Of a DNA stretch of 64,000 nucleotides, positions 43,920 to 52,751 are shown piece after piece. Each line of letters begins with the position of its first letter. The stretch's first letter is position 1. The stretch is taken from the NCBI RefSeq assembly GCF_005943945.1, contig NZ_CP040710.1, forward strand, positions 1,933,001 to 1,997,000. Reading direction: 5' to 3'. The DNA is from Aggregatimonas sangjinii. Its GTDB lineage: Bacteria > Bacteroidota > Bacteroidia > Flavobacteriales > Flavobacteriaceae. The translations under genes and the position numbers were made by a program. The notes beneath the pieces were generated by a model. The model saw only the letters and a program-made list of their open reading frames with translations, was not told where the DNA came from and did not search any database.

Positions 43920-45065
43920 ATGGTGAACCGTAAATTTTATCAAAACCTTCCCAAGGTTTCGCTACCATTAAGCGAGGTCATCAAAGATCCACGTTTTTTC
44001 CATATTGTTCCCAAAGACTGGTCTGTCGTGGTCGCCGATGTAAAGGATTCTACGATTGCCATGCAGAATGGTTTGCACAATGAGGTAAACCTTGCCGCTA
44101 CCGGCGGCATCGTTTCTGTTTTAAACGCTTTGAAAAAACAGCCCTTAGAGTACAAAACACCTTATTTTTTCGGAGGTGATGGCGTCAATTTTCTTGTTCC
44201 GAACGAAATAGAGCGAACTGTCATGAACGCCCTGAAGCTGCATTCCAAACATGTTCTGGATACCTTCGACTTGGTATTGCGTATCGGCGTGATGGGTGTT
44301 TCACCAATAACCGCTACAGGACGTCAAATCCGTATTTGCAAATACAAACTCAACCAATACCTGACCATACCCATTGTTCTGGGTACAGGTTTAAAATATG
44401 CCGAAAACCATATCAAGGAAACCTATCAAGAAGATAATCTAGCCGCCTTAAAAAGAACCCCTGTCAATCTTAAGGGTATGGAGTGTAGGTGGGATGAAGT
44501 CGCACCGGAACAAAAAGAGAGCAAGGTGGTCTGTTTGTTGGTCGCCTGTGATGATGACTTGAAACAGAATACGGTCTACGCACGGGTTATTTCTAAAATC
44601 AATACCATATTCGGCACTTTGGACACGCGGCAACCGATTACGACCCCAATGTTGAAATTGGATGCCACCATCGCCAAGATACGAAAGGAGATGTACGCCC
44701 GAATCGGCAGATACAGTCTACCATATCTGATTAAAAATTGGTTGATTACCCGTTTTGGTGTTATCTATTTCAAGTATTTTAAACGAGGAAAAGACTATGT
44801 TTTTCAAGTGAGTCAATTATCCGACACCCTAATGATCGATGGCACCATCAATACCGTCATGAAAGGCACGACAGCACAAATCGAACAACTAACGGTTTTT
44901 CTTGATGGGATGGAACAACAAGGCGCACTACAATACGGCTTGCATATTACCTATGCGTCTGTCATGAGTTGTTATATTCAGGACGGAAAGGAAAACCACA
45001 TCCATTTTGTAGATGGTACCGAAGGCGGATACACGGCGGCATCGCAGGTATTAAAAATAAAATAA
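43920..45065 (+). CDS. DUF3095 protein, class III nucleotide-cyclase-like
   Basis: A 381-residue soluble protein of the DUF3095 family. The first half resembles a class III adenylyl-cyclase catalytic fold: VVVADVKDSTIAMQNG parallels the first metal-binding Asp strand, TPYFFGGDGVNFLVP the second Asp hairpin, and VLRIGVMGVSPITATGRQIRI the next strand. The second half (after about 260) shows VSQLSDTLMIDGTI and ends with HFVDGTEGGYTAASQVLK. Cyclase activity is inference only. It is a single gene with about 250 bases of quiet DNA before it. Confidence 0.78.
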   Translation: MVNRKFYQNLPKVSLPLSEVIKDPRFFHIVPKDWSVVVADVKDSTIAMQNGLHNEVNLAATGGIVSVLNALKKQPLEYKTPYFFGGDGVNFLVPNEIERTVMNALKLHSKHVLDTFDLVLRIGVMGVSPITATGRQIRICKYKLNQYLTIPIVLGTGLKYAENHIKETYQEDNLAALKRTPVNLKGMECRWDEVAPEQKESKVVCLLVACDDDLKQNTVYARVISKINTIFGTLDTRQPITTPMLKLDATIAKIRKEMYARIGRYSLPYLIKNWLITRFGVIYFKYFKRGKDYVFQVSQLSDTLMIDGTINTVMKGTTAQIEQLTVFLDGMEQQGALQYGLHITYASVMSCYIQDGKENHIHFVDGTEGGYTAASQVLKIK

Positions 45066-45225
45066 TCGCCTTGTCGCATACTTCCGGTATTCTAAAAAAA
45101 GTCCATAACAAAATTTAGCTTATCCTTTCTTCCCAACAAAGATGGTTAAACAGCCATCGGGACTATATCTTGATAAATCGATTGGAATACGTTGAATACG
45201 AACAGTCGAAACGAAGGAGAAAACG

Positions 45226-46464
45226 CTATTTTCGATTTTTCTCTGTAATCCATTTGCTCATATACATGGTACTTGACATGGTTTGATGCTGTAAAAGCCC
45301 CCCGATAAAATTTTGTCTACGATGTGCAGGAATATCGACTACCAACTTTTCCAGTTTCAGGGCAAGCTTCCGTTTCAATGCCTGAGCATCAAACAATGTA
45401 TTGATAAGTATTTTGCCATTGTTCTGGGCGGCTTCCCATTCGTTGGGATTGCCGTAAAGCGCTACGGCGGCGGCGGCGAATTCTTCTGCTGTTGCGGCTA
45501 TTCGTCCATTCCAGGCCAAGTTGCCGCGCATCCCTTCCACTCCTATCAGCGTGGTGATGCTCGGGGTACCGCATAACATTCCGGTCATCAATTTCCCCTT
45601 AATACCGGCCCCAAAACGCAAGGGCGCAAGATTGATGCGTTTGGATTGCATGAGCGCTACAACATTCTGCGCTTCACCTTCTATATAAAACCCTTCCTTA
45701 GGTCGATGCAATTGCGTTATTGCTTCCGGAAGATAGGAACCATAGATACTGCAGTTTGCAGTCGGTAGCTCTTCTCGGATCAGCGGCCAAATTTCTTTTT
45801 TCAGCCATTGAACCGCATCCTTATTCGGTGCGTGTTTGCCCGTACCGATAAATACAAAATCAGTTCGTTGTTCAAATGCAGGCCATTCGGCGACTACCTT
45901 ATCGTCAAGTGGTCCGACCATAAAGGGCAAGTGAAAGAGCAAGGAGTCATCAAGGCAAAGGGTATTTTGCAACAAATCCATTTCAAAATCGGAGATAATG
46001 AGCGACAAATCGCAACGGTAGATACTGGCGATTTCCCGTTTGGTGATGTCCGCCTGGAGCCAATAGTCCCTATTCCATGTGATATTGTCCTTCAAAGCAG
46101 TTTCCCTTGTTTTACGAAGGGAATGCAAATCTTCGGTATCCAATATCCGAAGGGCCCCGGGAGCGAACTCCGCAACGCGCCACCCGAACTGTTCTTCCAT
46201 CGGAAAACGATCGAACAACACGATATTTGGTTGCAAGGCTGATAGAAAATCATCAAAACTACTGTGATTGAGTACAATGGATTTCTTTTGGATACCTAGC
46301 AATTGCAAATCCATGGATAAGGACGATTCATTTGCTGTGCTCGCAAAGGTGATTTGATAGCCCTCATCGGTAAAAAATGCCATAAGGCGCTCCATACGCC
46401 CTCCGGCGGCAGTCGCCTGCGGTTCGGGCCAAGTGGTGCCAATAACGAGGAGATTTTTTTTCAT
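45226..46464 (-). CDS. Glycosyltransferase, GT4-like
   Basis: A 412-residue GT-B-fold protein. The N-terminus has LLVIGTTWPEPQATAAGGRMERLMAFF. The C-terminal half has FVFIGTGKHAPNKDAVQWLKKEIWP, YIEGEAQNVVALMQSKRINLAPLRFGAGIKGKLMTGMLCGTP, and GVEGMRGNLAWNG, typical of family-4-type transferases (nucleotide-sugar site around the RFGAGIKGK loop). The acceptor is unknown. No polysaccharide cluster surrounds it. Confidence 0.82.
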   Translation of the reverse strand: MKKNLLVIGTTWPEPQATAAGGRMERLMAFFTDEGYQITFASTANESSLSMDLQLLGIQKKSIVLNHSSFDDFLSALQPNIVLFDRFPMEEQFGWRVAEFAPGALRILDTEDLHSLRKTRETALKDNITWNRDYWLQADITKREIASIYRCDLSLIISDFEMDLLQNTLCLDDSLLFHLPFMVGPLDDKVVAEWPAFEQRTDFVFIGTGKHAPNKDAVQWLKKEIWPLIREELPTANCSIYGSYLPEAITQLHRPKEGFYIEGEAQNVVALMQSKRINLAPLRFGAGIKGKLMTGMLCGTPSITTLIGVEGMRGNLAWNGRIAATAEEFAAAAVALYGNPNEWEAAQNNGKILINTLFDAQALKRKLALKLEKLVVDIPAHRRQNFIGGLLQHQTMSSTMYMSKWITEKNRK

Positions 46465-46591
46465 TTCCTAAACGATGAATGAGACTTCTTAAAAAGTGAA
46501 TGTAAGATGATTTTTAGCCTCGGTCCGCTACCGAATGGAATACTTTATTGAAAATGCAAAGTCACTGAAGCTTTACCACGAAACCCGCCAG

Positions 46592-48100
46592 TTACATTTT
46601 AGCGGCGAATTTTTTGGAGATGCTGGAGCGTAGTCTTCGCACATAGTCCTCCTCCAACCATTCCTTGTAGTTCTTTGTATTATTCATGATGCAGTATGAA
46701 TATTGCTTTACCCTGAACTGTATTTCTTCCTTCAGCTGCTTGGCCAAGATACGGGCGTCAAAAACATCTTCTGCATTTTCTACACAAATCTGGGCGTGTT
46801 GTTCGATGCTTTTTTCCAGGACTATTTTGGAACGGAGCCCTTGTGCGAAAACCTTTTTATACTCCGCCTTGATGTCGAATTCGATATTCGTCGATTTACT
46901 GAACTCAGCCTTGAGGGCTTCGGGCATTTCGTAAACGAATTCCCGTTCAATATCCTCATCGTTCTTGATATTCTCAAGGTAAAAATCAGGAAAATGGAAA
47001 ATTTCCTGCCAATCCACAGGAGCATCCCACATGCCGAAACGGGCCACATTGTTACCCATATCGATTACCGTAAACTCTTCTTTGTTCGGCAACACACGCG
47101 AACCACGCCCGATCATCTGAAAATAAAGGGTGAGCGACCTTGTGGCACGATTCAGGATAATCGTCTCTACCGTAGGTTCGTCAAAACCAGTAGTTAGAAT
47201 ACTTACCGACGTCAAAATCGCATCCGGCGTCTCGGAAAACCAGGTCAATATTTCTTTTCGCTCGGCACTGGTATTTTTATTGTCGAGATGGCGGATATTA
47301 TAACCTGCTTTTTTAAAGGTTTCGTAAACGTATCGCGAGGTATTGATACCGTTGTTGAAAATCAAAGTTTTCTTGCCCTTCGAAATCTCGGTATAGGCAG
47401 TCATCAGTTTACTCAACATGCTCTGATTGCCGTACAATTCGTCGGAAGACTTCACGGTATAGTCCCCATTGATACCCAACTTCAGGCTTTGAAGGCTCAC
47501 ATCATAATTGTACATATTGGCTTTGGCCAGAAAACGTTTTTTGATCAGCGCTTCGATAGACTCCCCGATGATCAATTTCTGGTAATTGTCCTTCATCGGA
47601 AGTTTGATGTTCGAACTCAAAGGTGTTGCCGTAACGCCCAATATGGTAGAATTGTCAAAATATTTGAAGAGTTTTCGAAAGGAGTTGTAATGCGCCTCAT
47701 CGATAATGACAAGGCCAATGTTGTTTATCTCTACCTTTTCTTCCTGCAGCCTGTTGTTCAAGGTTTCGACCATGGCTACGAAACACATAAATTCGTCTTG
47801 GTCTTGGAGTTCTTTAACCTCGCTGTTGATGATTTTATTTTTGACGCCGAAACCGCTAAGCATTTTAGAGGTCTGAACGCTCAGTTCGATACGGTGGGTA
47901 AGAACGACTACCTTTTTCTTTTTTTCCTCGATATAGCGCCTTGCGATTTCAGAGAAAACCACGGTCTTTCCACCGCCGGTCGGTAGTTGGTACAGCAAAT
48001 TGCCGCTGTCGTTTTCGTTCAAATGCTCGAAAATCGTATTCAAATCGGCTATTTGATAATCGTAGAGCGTTTTTTCGCTGGTGTCTTTTTGCAGTTCCAA
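46592..48100 (-). CDS. DEAD/DEAH-box superfamily-2 helicase (SSL2-like)
   Basis: A 502-residue helicase. Walker A YQLPTGGGKTVVFSE, motif Ia VVLTHRIELS, DEAH-type motif II VIIDEAHYNSF, motif III LGVTATPLS, motif V ILTTGFDEPTVETIILNRAT and motif VI YFQMIGRGSRVL are all intact. The start appears to be TTG at 48100, because an in-frame stop lies just upstream and no ATG precedes the DYQ motif. Partner and substrate unknown; no restriction or defence gene is next to it. Confidence 0.88.
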   Translation of the reverse strand: MELQKDTSEKTLYDYQIADLNTIFEHLNENDSGNLLYQLPTGGGKTVVFSEIARRYIEEKKKKVVVLTHRIELSVQTSKMLSGFGVKNKIINSEVKELQDQDEFMCFVAMVETLNNRLQEEKVEINNIGLVIIDEAHYNSFRKLFKYFDNSTILGVTATPLSSNIKLPMKDNYQKLIIGESIEALIKKRFLAKANMYNYDVSLQSLKLGINGDYTVKSSDELYGNQSMLSKLMTAYTEISKGKKTLIFNNGINTSRYVYETFKKAGYNIRHLDNKNTSAERKEILTWFSETPDAILTSVSILTTGFDEPTVETIILNRATRSLTLYFQMIGRGSRVLPNKEEFTVIDMGNNVARFGMWDAPVDWQEIFHFPDFYLENIKNDEDIEREFVYEMPEALKAEFSKSTNIEFDIKAEYKKVFAQGLRSKIVLEKSIEQHAQICVENAEDVFDARILAKQLKEEIQFRVKQYSYCIMNNTKNYKEWLEEDYVRRLRSSISKKFAAKM

Positions 48101-48232
48101 GTAGGTCGTTCTTTAAGTCTTAAGGACGAGTTGTTTTAGACCAACCCGAATCTTGCAAAACTACTAGAAATTTCTACTTAGAAAAAATCTTAAAGCAGGA
48201 AATAACGACAGTAATCCCTAGTGCATTGATTA

Positions 48233-49162
48233 TCAATAGCCCTTATCTTTCGAAACGAGGTTCAGTAGCGGTCTGTCCTCGCAGAGTCTGTTGTAATTAT
48301 CCAAAATCTGGGGGACTACGGACTCGGTATCGGAAACGCTGGCGCAATGCGGACTCATATGCACTTTGTGATGTTGCCAAAAGGGATGCGTTTTAACCAA
48401 AGGTTCGGTATGAAAGACATCTAAGGCAGCACCTGACAAATGATTGTTGTCGAGCATGGCCAGCAAATCCCCATCGACCAAATGGCCACCTCGGGCCACA
48501 TTAATGAGATACGCCCCTTTGGGCAGTTTTGCGAACAAGGAAGCATCCAGAATACCCGCCGTATTCTCGGTTAGGGGCAGCAGGCAGACAAGGATGTCGG
48601 TCGTTGAAAGAAAAGCATCAAGAGCCTCGTCGCCTGCATAGGATTGCACGCCATCGATATTTTTCTCGGTTCGAGACCAGCCTTGCACACGAAACCCAAA
48701 ACGCACCAAATCTTCCGCCAGCACCGCGCCCAAAGTTCCCAAACCAAGAATACCGATCGTAAAATCAACTATTCTGTTGTACGGTCTTGGTTCCCAAGTT
48801 GTTCGTTCTTGGTCTAATTTATATTGGTTGAGATTTTTAAGGTACGCGAAAATAAGTGCAAGTACGTGTTCGGACATGTCACTGGCCAACATTGGATCGA
48901 TTACCCGCGAAATGGGAAGATGTACCGGGGCCGTTTGGTCCTCAAAAATAAAATCAACACCTGCGCCTGCGGAGGCAATCAACTTTAGGTTGGGATACTC
49001 GGACAAACTGCCTTTAGGGTGCTTCCAAACAAGGGCCATTGTAACTTTATCCTTGGAATGTTCTTCATCATATCCGTAAACCGTTATTTGAGGGTCGGCT
49101 TGTTTCAAAGCTTTTTTCCAGAGTTTGGTTTTTCCATCCTGTCTTACAATGACTATACTCAT
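48233..49162 (-). CDS. D-2-hydroxyacid dehydrogenase (glyoxylate/hydroxypyruvate reductase A type)
   Basis: A 309-residue NAD(P)-dependent reductase. Rossmann motif ILGLGTLGAVLAEDL, catalytic Arg in VARGGHLVDGDLL, Glu in DVFHTEPLVKTHPFW and His in VHMSPHCAS. The short length and the HTEPL/SPHCAS pattern fit the GhrA subgroup that reduces glyoxylate and hydroxypyruvate. It is a single gene. Confidence 0.88.
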   Translation of the reverse strand: MSIVIVRQDGKTKLWKKALKQADPQITVYGYDEEHSKDKVTMALVWKHPKGSLSEYPNLKLIASAGAGVDFIFEDQTAPVHLPISRVIDPMLASDMSEHVLALIFAYLKNLNQYKLDQERTTWEPRPYNRIVDFTIGILGLGTLGAVLAEDLVRFGFRVQGWSRTEKNIDGVQSYAGDEALDAFLSTTDILVCLLPLTENTAGILDASLFAKLPKGAYLINVARGGHLVDGDLLAMLDNNHLSGAALDVFHTEPLVKTHPFWQHHKVHMSPHCASVSDTESVVPQILDNYNRLCEDRPLLNLVSKDKGY

Positions 49163-49315
49163 AGGTAGTAAAATTTATTTTCGAAAATTCAAACACAGGC
49201 CTAAAAAACATTAAATCACTCCCAAAGACTACAAAGGAGGAATACGGCAACGAATTGCCGTCATTTATTACATTGTCAGGGGCCAGCTTGTTCGTTGTAT
49301 CAGTAATCCTTGGCG

Positions 49316-49825
49316 TCAGTCAATCGCATCCAACGCCCTGGAAAACCCTTCTTCAAAAGGCCAACGCTTTTCCTGTGTCCAGTTATATACTTTAACGATT
49401 CGTTCCTTGTAATTGCTTAAGAGTCCGTTTATGGCAACATAATGCACTGCTTGGGTAAACGAATTCAGCATACTTTTAAAAAAACTCTCCGGTAGGTTTC
49501 GATTTTGGGAATAGGTTTGGGCAATTTCGATATTAAAGAGCATGACATCGGCGATCAGGTACGGTTCTACCCCTAATTTGGTAAAATGCTTGATAAACTT
49601 CTGGGCGACGGAACGCCTTGCTTTGGGGCGTTTTCTACGTAAAGGGAAATATTCGTTAGAAATCTTCGCTTTCGCTTCCTGCAACAGCTTCTCTTCTTTG
49701 GGGTTGAAAACAAAATCATAGTATTCCTTTACCAACGGAAAACGCTCGTACAGGTCGATGAGCTGTTCTTCCAAGGCCGGTTTTTTTAAATCCGTAAGGT
49801 ACTTTTTCAATTGTCTTTTGCTCAT
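49316..49825 (-). CDS. DUF6155-type hypothetical protein
   Basis: A 169-residue helical, basic protein beginning MSKRQLKKYLTDLKKPALEEQLIDLYERF. The LLQEAKAKISNEYFPLRRKRPKARRS segment fits the DUF6155 family as I remember it. No catalytic motif seen. Its ATG overlaps the stop of the FAD oxidoreductase gene by 4 bases, so it is translated as the second gene of that pair. Confidence 0.65.
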   Translation of the reverse strand: MSKRQLKKYLTDLKKPALEEQLIDLYERFPLVKEYYDFVFNPKEEKLLQEAKAKISNEYFPLRRKRPKARRSVAQKFIKHFTKLGVEPYLIADVMLFNIEIAQTYSQNRNLPESFFKSMLNSFTQAVHYVAINGLLSNYKERIVKVYNWTQEKRWPFEEGFSRALDAID

Positions 49826-51057
49826 CTCGTTGTCTTGACTTCTTCAAGCAGTGTTTGTGCTGCAAGTTCACCGGAGCGCATTGCGGCATTGATACTCCCA
49901 TTCGCCAAATGATCTCCCGCCAAAAAAATGGAATCAGAATACTTGATAATGCGACTGTCATAGGTCGGTGATTGCAGATTCGGCAGGGCCTTTGCTATTT
50001 TATAACTCCTTAGAAAGGTCAGGCCATCTATCCCACACTCTTCCAAAAGTTCTTTTCTAACTTGCTTTTCAAGTGCTGCATCGGTTAAGGTATGCGACTT
50101 CACAATGGTGACTGAAAGCACCGCTTCCGGATGCTTCGCGGAAAGCAAATCTGTTACATAATGAATGTTGTTCACTAAAGTCTCACCACCCCCTACCAAA
50201 CCGATAATGGGTTTTCCAATAGTTGATTTCGCACATTTGAAGTAGAGCGTCTGGGTACTATGCCAACGCACCGGAGAAGGTTTTAATTCCTGTAATAAAG
50301 GTGTAGGGTCCGTGGCGATAATTACATAATCATATGCCACGGATTTATCTTCATCTAAGTACAAGGTCTTTCCATCAATTCTATGGATTCTGGTGTTGAA
50401 ATGAAATTTAGTGTGCTGTAAGCTGCCAAATAATTGTTTTGGAATTTCCTGCATCCCTTTTTTAGGAATGGCGGCGTCTCCAGAAGCGAACATTTTATAA
50501 ACAAAACGAAACATTTTTGATGAGGTCGACAGTTCGTCCTCCAAAAATATCCCAGAAAAGAAAGGCTTGAAAAAACGGGCGATCACACGGTCGGAAAAAC
50601 CATATTTTTCTAAATACTGTAAGGTAGTTTCTTCAACACCCGAGAATATGGTCCGTAGTTCCTTTTTCTTTAGGTCCGATGATAAACGGAATATGCGCCA
50701 TTTATCCATCAAGCCCGCCGCGTTTGAAAAAAGCGTAGGTAAGAGGAAAGAAGTATTTCGCAATGGGTCGCCAATGGCCCCTTTTTTACCATTTTGAAAC
50801 AATATCGCGCCCGGTAAAAAACGCCTTAATTCCAATTTTTCATAGTCCAAATACTTTCGGGTCAGAGGATAATCGGTCAACAACACTTGAAAACCATGGT
50901 CTAATGGTATCCCATCTACCTCGTCTGTTCGTACCCTTCCTCCTACTTCATTTCCGGCTTCGTACACTACAGGAGTGCATCCTGCTTTTTCAAGACAAAT
51001 TGCGGCCACCAGACCACTTAGTCCGGCGCCTATAATAGCAACCTCCGTTTTATGCAT
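49822..51057 (-). CDS. FAD-dependent amine-oxidase/protoporphyrinogen-oxidase-like oxidoreductase
   Basis: A 411-residue flavoprotein taking ATG 51057, which places VAIIGAGLSGLVAAICLEKA (dinucleotide-binding loop) at the N-terminus. VVYEAGNEVGGRVRTDEVDG is the second FAD motif. SIFLAGDHLANGSINAAMRSGELAA at the C-terminus is the FAD-closing motif. The family includes phytoene desaturase and PPO relatives; substrate unknown. Two-gene unit with DUF6155. Confidence 0.87.
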   Translation of the reverse strand: MHKTEVAIIGAGLSGLVAAICLEKAGCTPVVYEAGNEVGGRVRTDEVDGIPLDHGFQVLLTDYPLTRKYLDYEKLELRRFLPGAILFQNGKKGAIGDPLRNTSFLLPTLFSNAAGLMDKWRIFRLSSDLKKKELRTIFSGVEETTLQYLEKYGFSDRVIARFFKPFFSGIFLEDELSTSSKMFRFVYKMFASGDAAIPKKGMQEIPKQLFGSLQHTKFHFNTRIHRIDGKTLYLDEDKSVAYDYVIIATDPTPLLQELKPSPVRWHSTQTLYFKCAKSTIGKPIIGLVGGGETLVNNIHYVTDLLSAKHPEAVLSVTIVKSHTLTDAALEKQVRKELLEECGIDGLTFLRSYKIAKALPNLQSPTYDSRIIKYSDSIFLAGDHLANGSINAAMRSGELAAQTLLEEVKTTR

Positions 51058-51329
51058 AAAATGTGTTAATAGCAATTATTTTTGTTCTAATACTTCCCAT
51101 ACTGACAGAAAATCGAGCTTAAAACTAAGAGCTATACGCTCGTAAACCGACATTTTCAGGCATAAAAATACTACTAGAAAATTGAATTGTCCTAATAAAT
51201 TCACTATCTCAAGCATTATTCCCTAAGGACTCATAAAGTATGTATAATAATACCTTAATTCCTTTGGATAAGAGCATTTAAAAATGTATAATGTAAGCTT
51301 AACCATTGTTCAAAATCAAATTATCATAT

Positions 51330-52193
51330 ATGAGGCAACTAAAGATTATCAAGCAGGTAACGAACAGGGAATCGAAATCACTGGACAAGTATTTGCAAGA
51401 TATCAGTAAAATTGACTTGATAACGGCTAGTGAAGAAGTCGAGTTAGCACAAAAAATAAGGGATGGGGATCAAGCGGCCCTTGAAAAATTAACTACTGCC
51501 AATTTACGTTTCGTAGTATCGGTGGCCAAACAATATCAAAACCAGGGATTAACACTTCCCGATTTAATAAACGAAGGAAACGTTGGACTTGTAAAGGCCG
51601 CAAAGCGTTTTGACGAGACCCGTGGATTCAAATTTATTTCCTATGCCGTATGGTGGATTCGCCAATCGATTCTTCAGGCCTTGGCCGAGCAATCGCGCGT
51701 TGTGCGTTTGCCTTTGAACAAAATTGGCTCGATCAATAAAATCAAAAAGACTTTTTCATATTTAGAGCAGGCTCATGAGCGTCCGCCATCTGCCGAGGAA
51801 ATCGCCAAAGAATTGGAGATGACCGTGAACGAGGTACGCCAATCACTTAAAAACTCGGGCCGACACGTATCTATGGATGCACCGCTTCGCGAGGGCGAAG
51901 ATTCAAATTTATACGATGTACTGCGTTCTGGAGAGTCGCCGAGACCGGACAATACGCTCATGCAACAGTCCCTGAACACGGAAATCAATAGAGCCTTGGA
52001 GACTTTATCTCCTCGCGAGGCCGACGTGGTTAAACTATATTATGGCATTGGCGATCAACAGTCCATGACTTTGGCCGAAATCGGACTCACTTTCGATTTG
52101 ACAAGGGAGCGCGTGCGCCAAATACGGGAGAAAGCAATTCGTAAGCTGCGCCATAATTCTAGAAGTAAAATGTTGAAAACCTATCTTGGATAG
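51330..52193 (+). CDS. rpoD: Primary RNA polymerase sigma factor (RpoD/SigA)
   Basis: A 287-residue housekeeping sigma factor taking ATG 51330 (MRQLKIIKQ), the usual start and length in Flavobacteriia. It lacks region 1.1. Region 1.2 is [27 protein letters not shown]. Region 2 has [55 protein letters not shown]. Region 3 has [14 protein letters not shown]. Region 4 has [51 protein letters not shown]. This factor recognises the TTTG/TAnnTTTG promoters seen in the window. It is monocistronic with a strong terminator. Confidence 0.97.
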   Translation: MRQLKIIKQVTNRESKSLDKYLQDISKIDLITASEEVELAQKIRDGDQAALEKLTTANLRFVVSVAKQYQNQGLTLPDLINEGNVGLVKAAKRFDETRGFKFISYAVWWIRQSILQALAEQSRVVRLPLNKIGSINKIKKTFSYLEQAHERPPSAEEIAKELEMTVNEVRQSLKNSGRHVSMDAPLREGEDSNLYDVLRSGESPRPDNTLMQQSLNTEINRALETLSPREADVVKLYYGIGDQQSMTLAEIGLTFDLTRERVRQIREKAIRKLRHNSRSKMLKTYLG

Positions 52194-52216
52194 TAATTTC
52201 TAAATAAGTTCAATAC

Positions 52217-52254
52217 ATAAAAAAGCCATCCACTGTAGCGGATGGCTTTTTTTT
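52217..52254. terminator. Bidirectional terminator after rpoD
   Basis: AAAAGCCATCC (52221-52231) and GGATGGCTTTT (52240-52250) pair perfectly with an 8-base loop. A T run follows on the plus strand and another on the minus strand, so it can also end the micropeptide transcript arriving from the right. Confidence 0.9.
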
Positions 52255-52277
52255 GTCGGGGTAATACGTTTTGCAGC

Positions 52278-52379
52278 CTAAGAATAATTCAATCTATTGA
52301 TTTCAGAATCGCTAAGGATTTCGTTTAAACTTTCGATGAAGTTCATGTACGCTGCATTGTCTGGGTTTTGATGTGCCAT
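52278..52379 (-). CDS. Micropeptide 1 (33 aa), LNEILS family
   Basis: ATG to TAG encodes 33 residues: MAHQNPDNAAY, then MNFIESLNEILSDSEINRL, then NYS. It is acidic and predicted amphipathic helical, with no signal peptide. It aligns with micropeptide 2, encoded 40 bases upstream: 11 of 24 C-terminal residues are identical, including the block LNEILS, E and the final L-x-Y. A paired paralogue of this size argues strongly for real coding. No known family comes to mind. It lies just before the bidirectional terminator of rpoD. Confidence 0.7.
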   Translation of the reverse strand: MAHQNPDNAAYMNFIESLNEILSDSEINRLNYS

Positions 52380-52419
52380 AGGAGTAGGTATTAAGAAATG
52401 GTGGGCAATCATAGAACTA

Positions 52420-52518
52420 CTACATGTAGTCCAGTTCTGCCAATTCGTTTATGCTTAAAATTTCGTTGAGGTCTTGGAGGAAGTCTAAATATTCCTCCCC
52501 GTAGGTATCGTATAACAT
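52420..52518 (-). CDS. Micropeptide 2 (32 aa), LNEILS family
   Basis: ATG to TAG encodes 32 residues: MLYDTYGEEYLDF, then LQDLNEILSINELAEL, then DYM. It is strongly acidic and predicted amphipathic helical. It shares Y-x-x-F-x-x-x-LNEILS-x-x-E-x-x-x-L-x-Y with micropeptide 1. It lies 233 bases downstream of the YaiO-type gene on the same strand, so the pair could be the tail of that operon or a separate small transcript. Confidence 0.7.
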   Translation of the reverse strand: MLYDTYGEEYLDFLQDLNEILSINELAELDYM

Positions 52519-52604
52519 TTTGGGATTAGGTTAAGGTTAATGATTCGGGTTACTGGTTCGTTCAATTTTGTTTGGGATGATATCCTTTAGTATTATGATA
52601 TAAA

Positions 52605-52652
52605 CTTATCGATAAGATGGAGGGTGACCAATAAAATGTGGTGAATCGATAA
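52605..52652. promoter_or_regulatory. Palindrome and repeated ATCGATAA upstream of the micropeptide pair
   Basis: CTTATCGATAAG (52605-52616) is a perfect 12-bp palindrome. ATCGATAA is repeated about 37 bases away (52645-52652). It is a possible operator in the gap between the YaiO-type gene and the micropeptides. No exact -7 element was found. Confidence 0.3.
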
Positions 52653-52751
52653 ATTTATGTTGTGTAACCGATGAACTGCACATTTAACATGAAATTAACC
52701 TTCTATTTTCAGATAGAATAGATGAATCGAAAGCTATATGAACCAGTGTAA

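Noticed and set aside
47288-47986. 232-codon plus-strand frame opposite the helicase gene
   Set aside because: Fully antisense to conserved helicase motifs and without any recognisable domain.
46592-48100. Helicase as part of a defence island
   Set aside because: Flanking genes are a glycosyltransferase and a metabolic dehydrogenase; no nuclease, methylase or other defence partner is adjacent.
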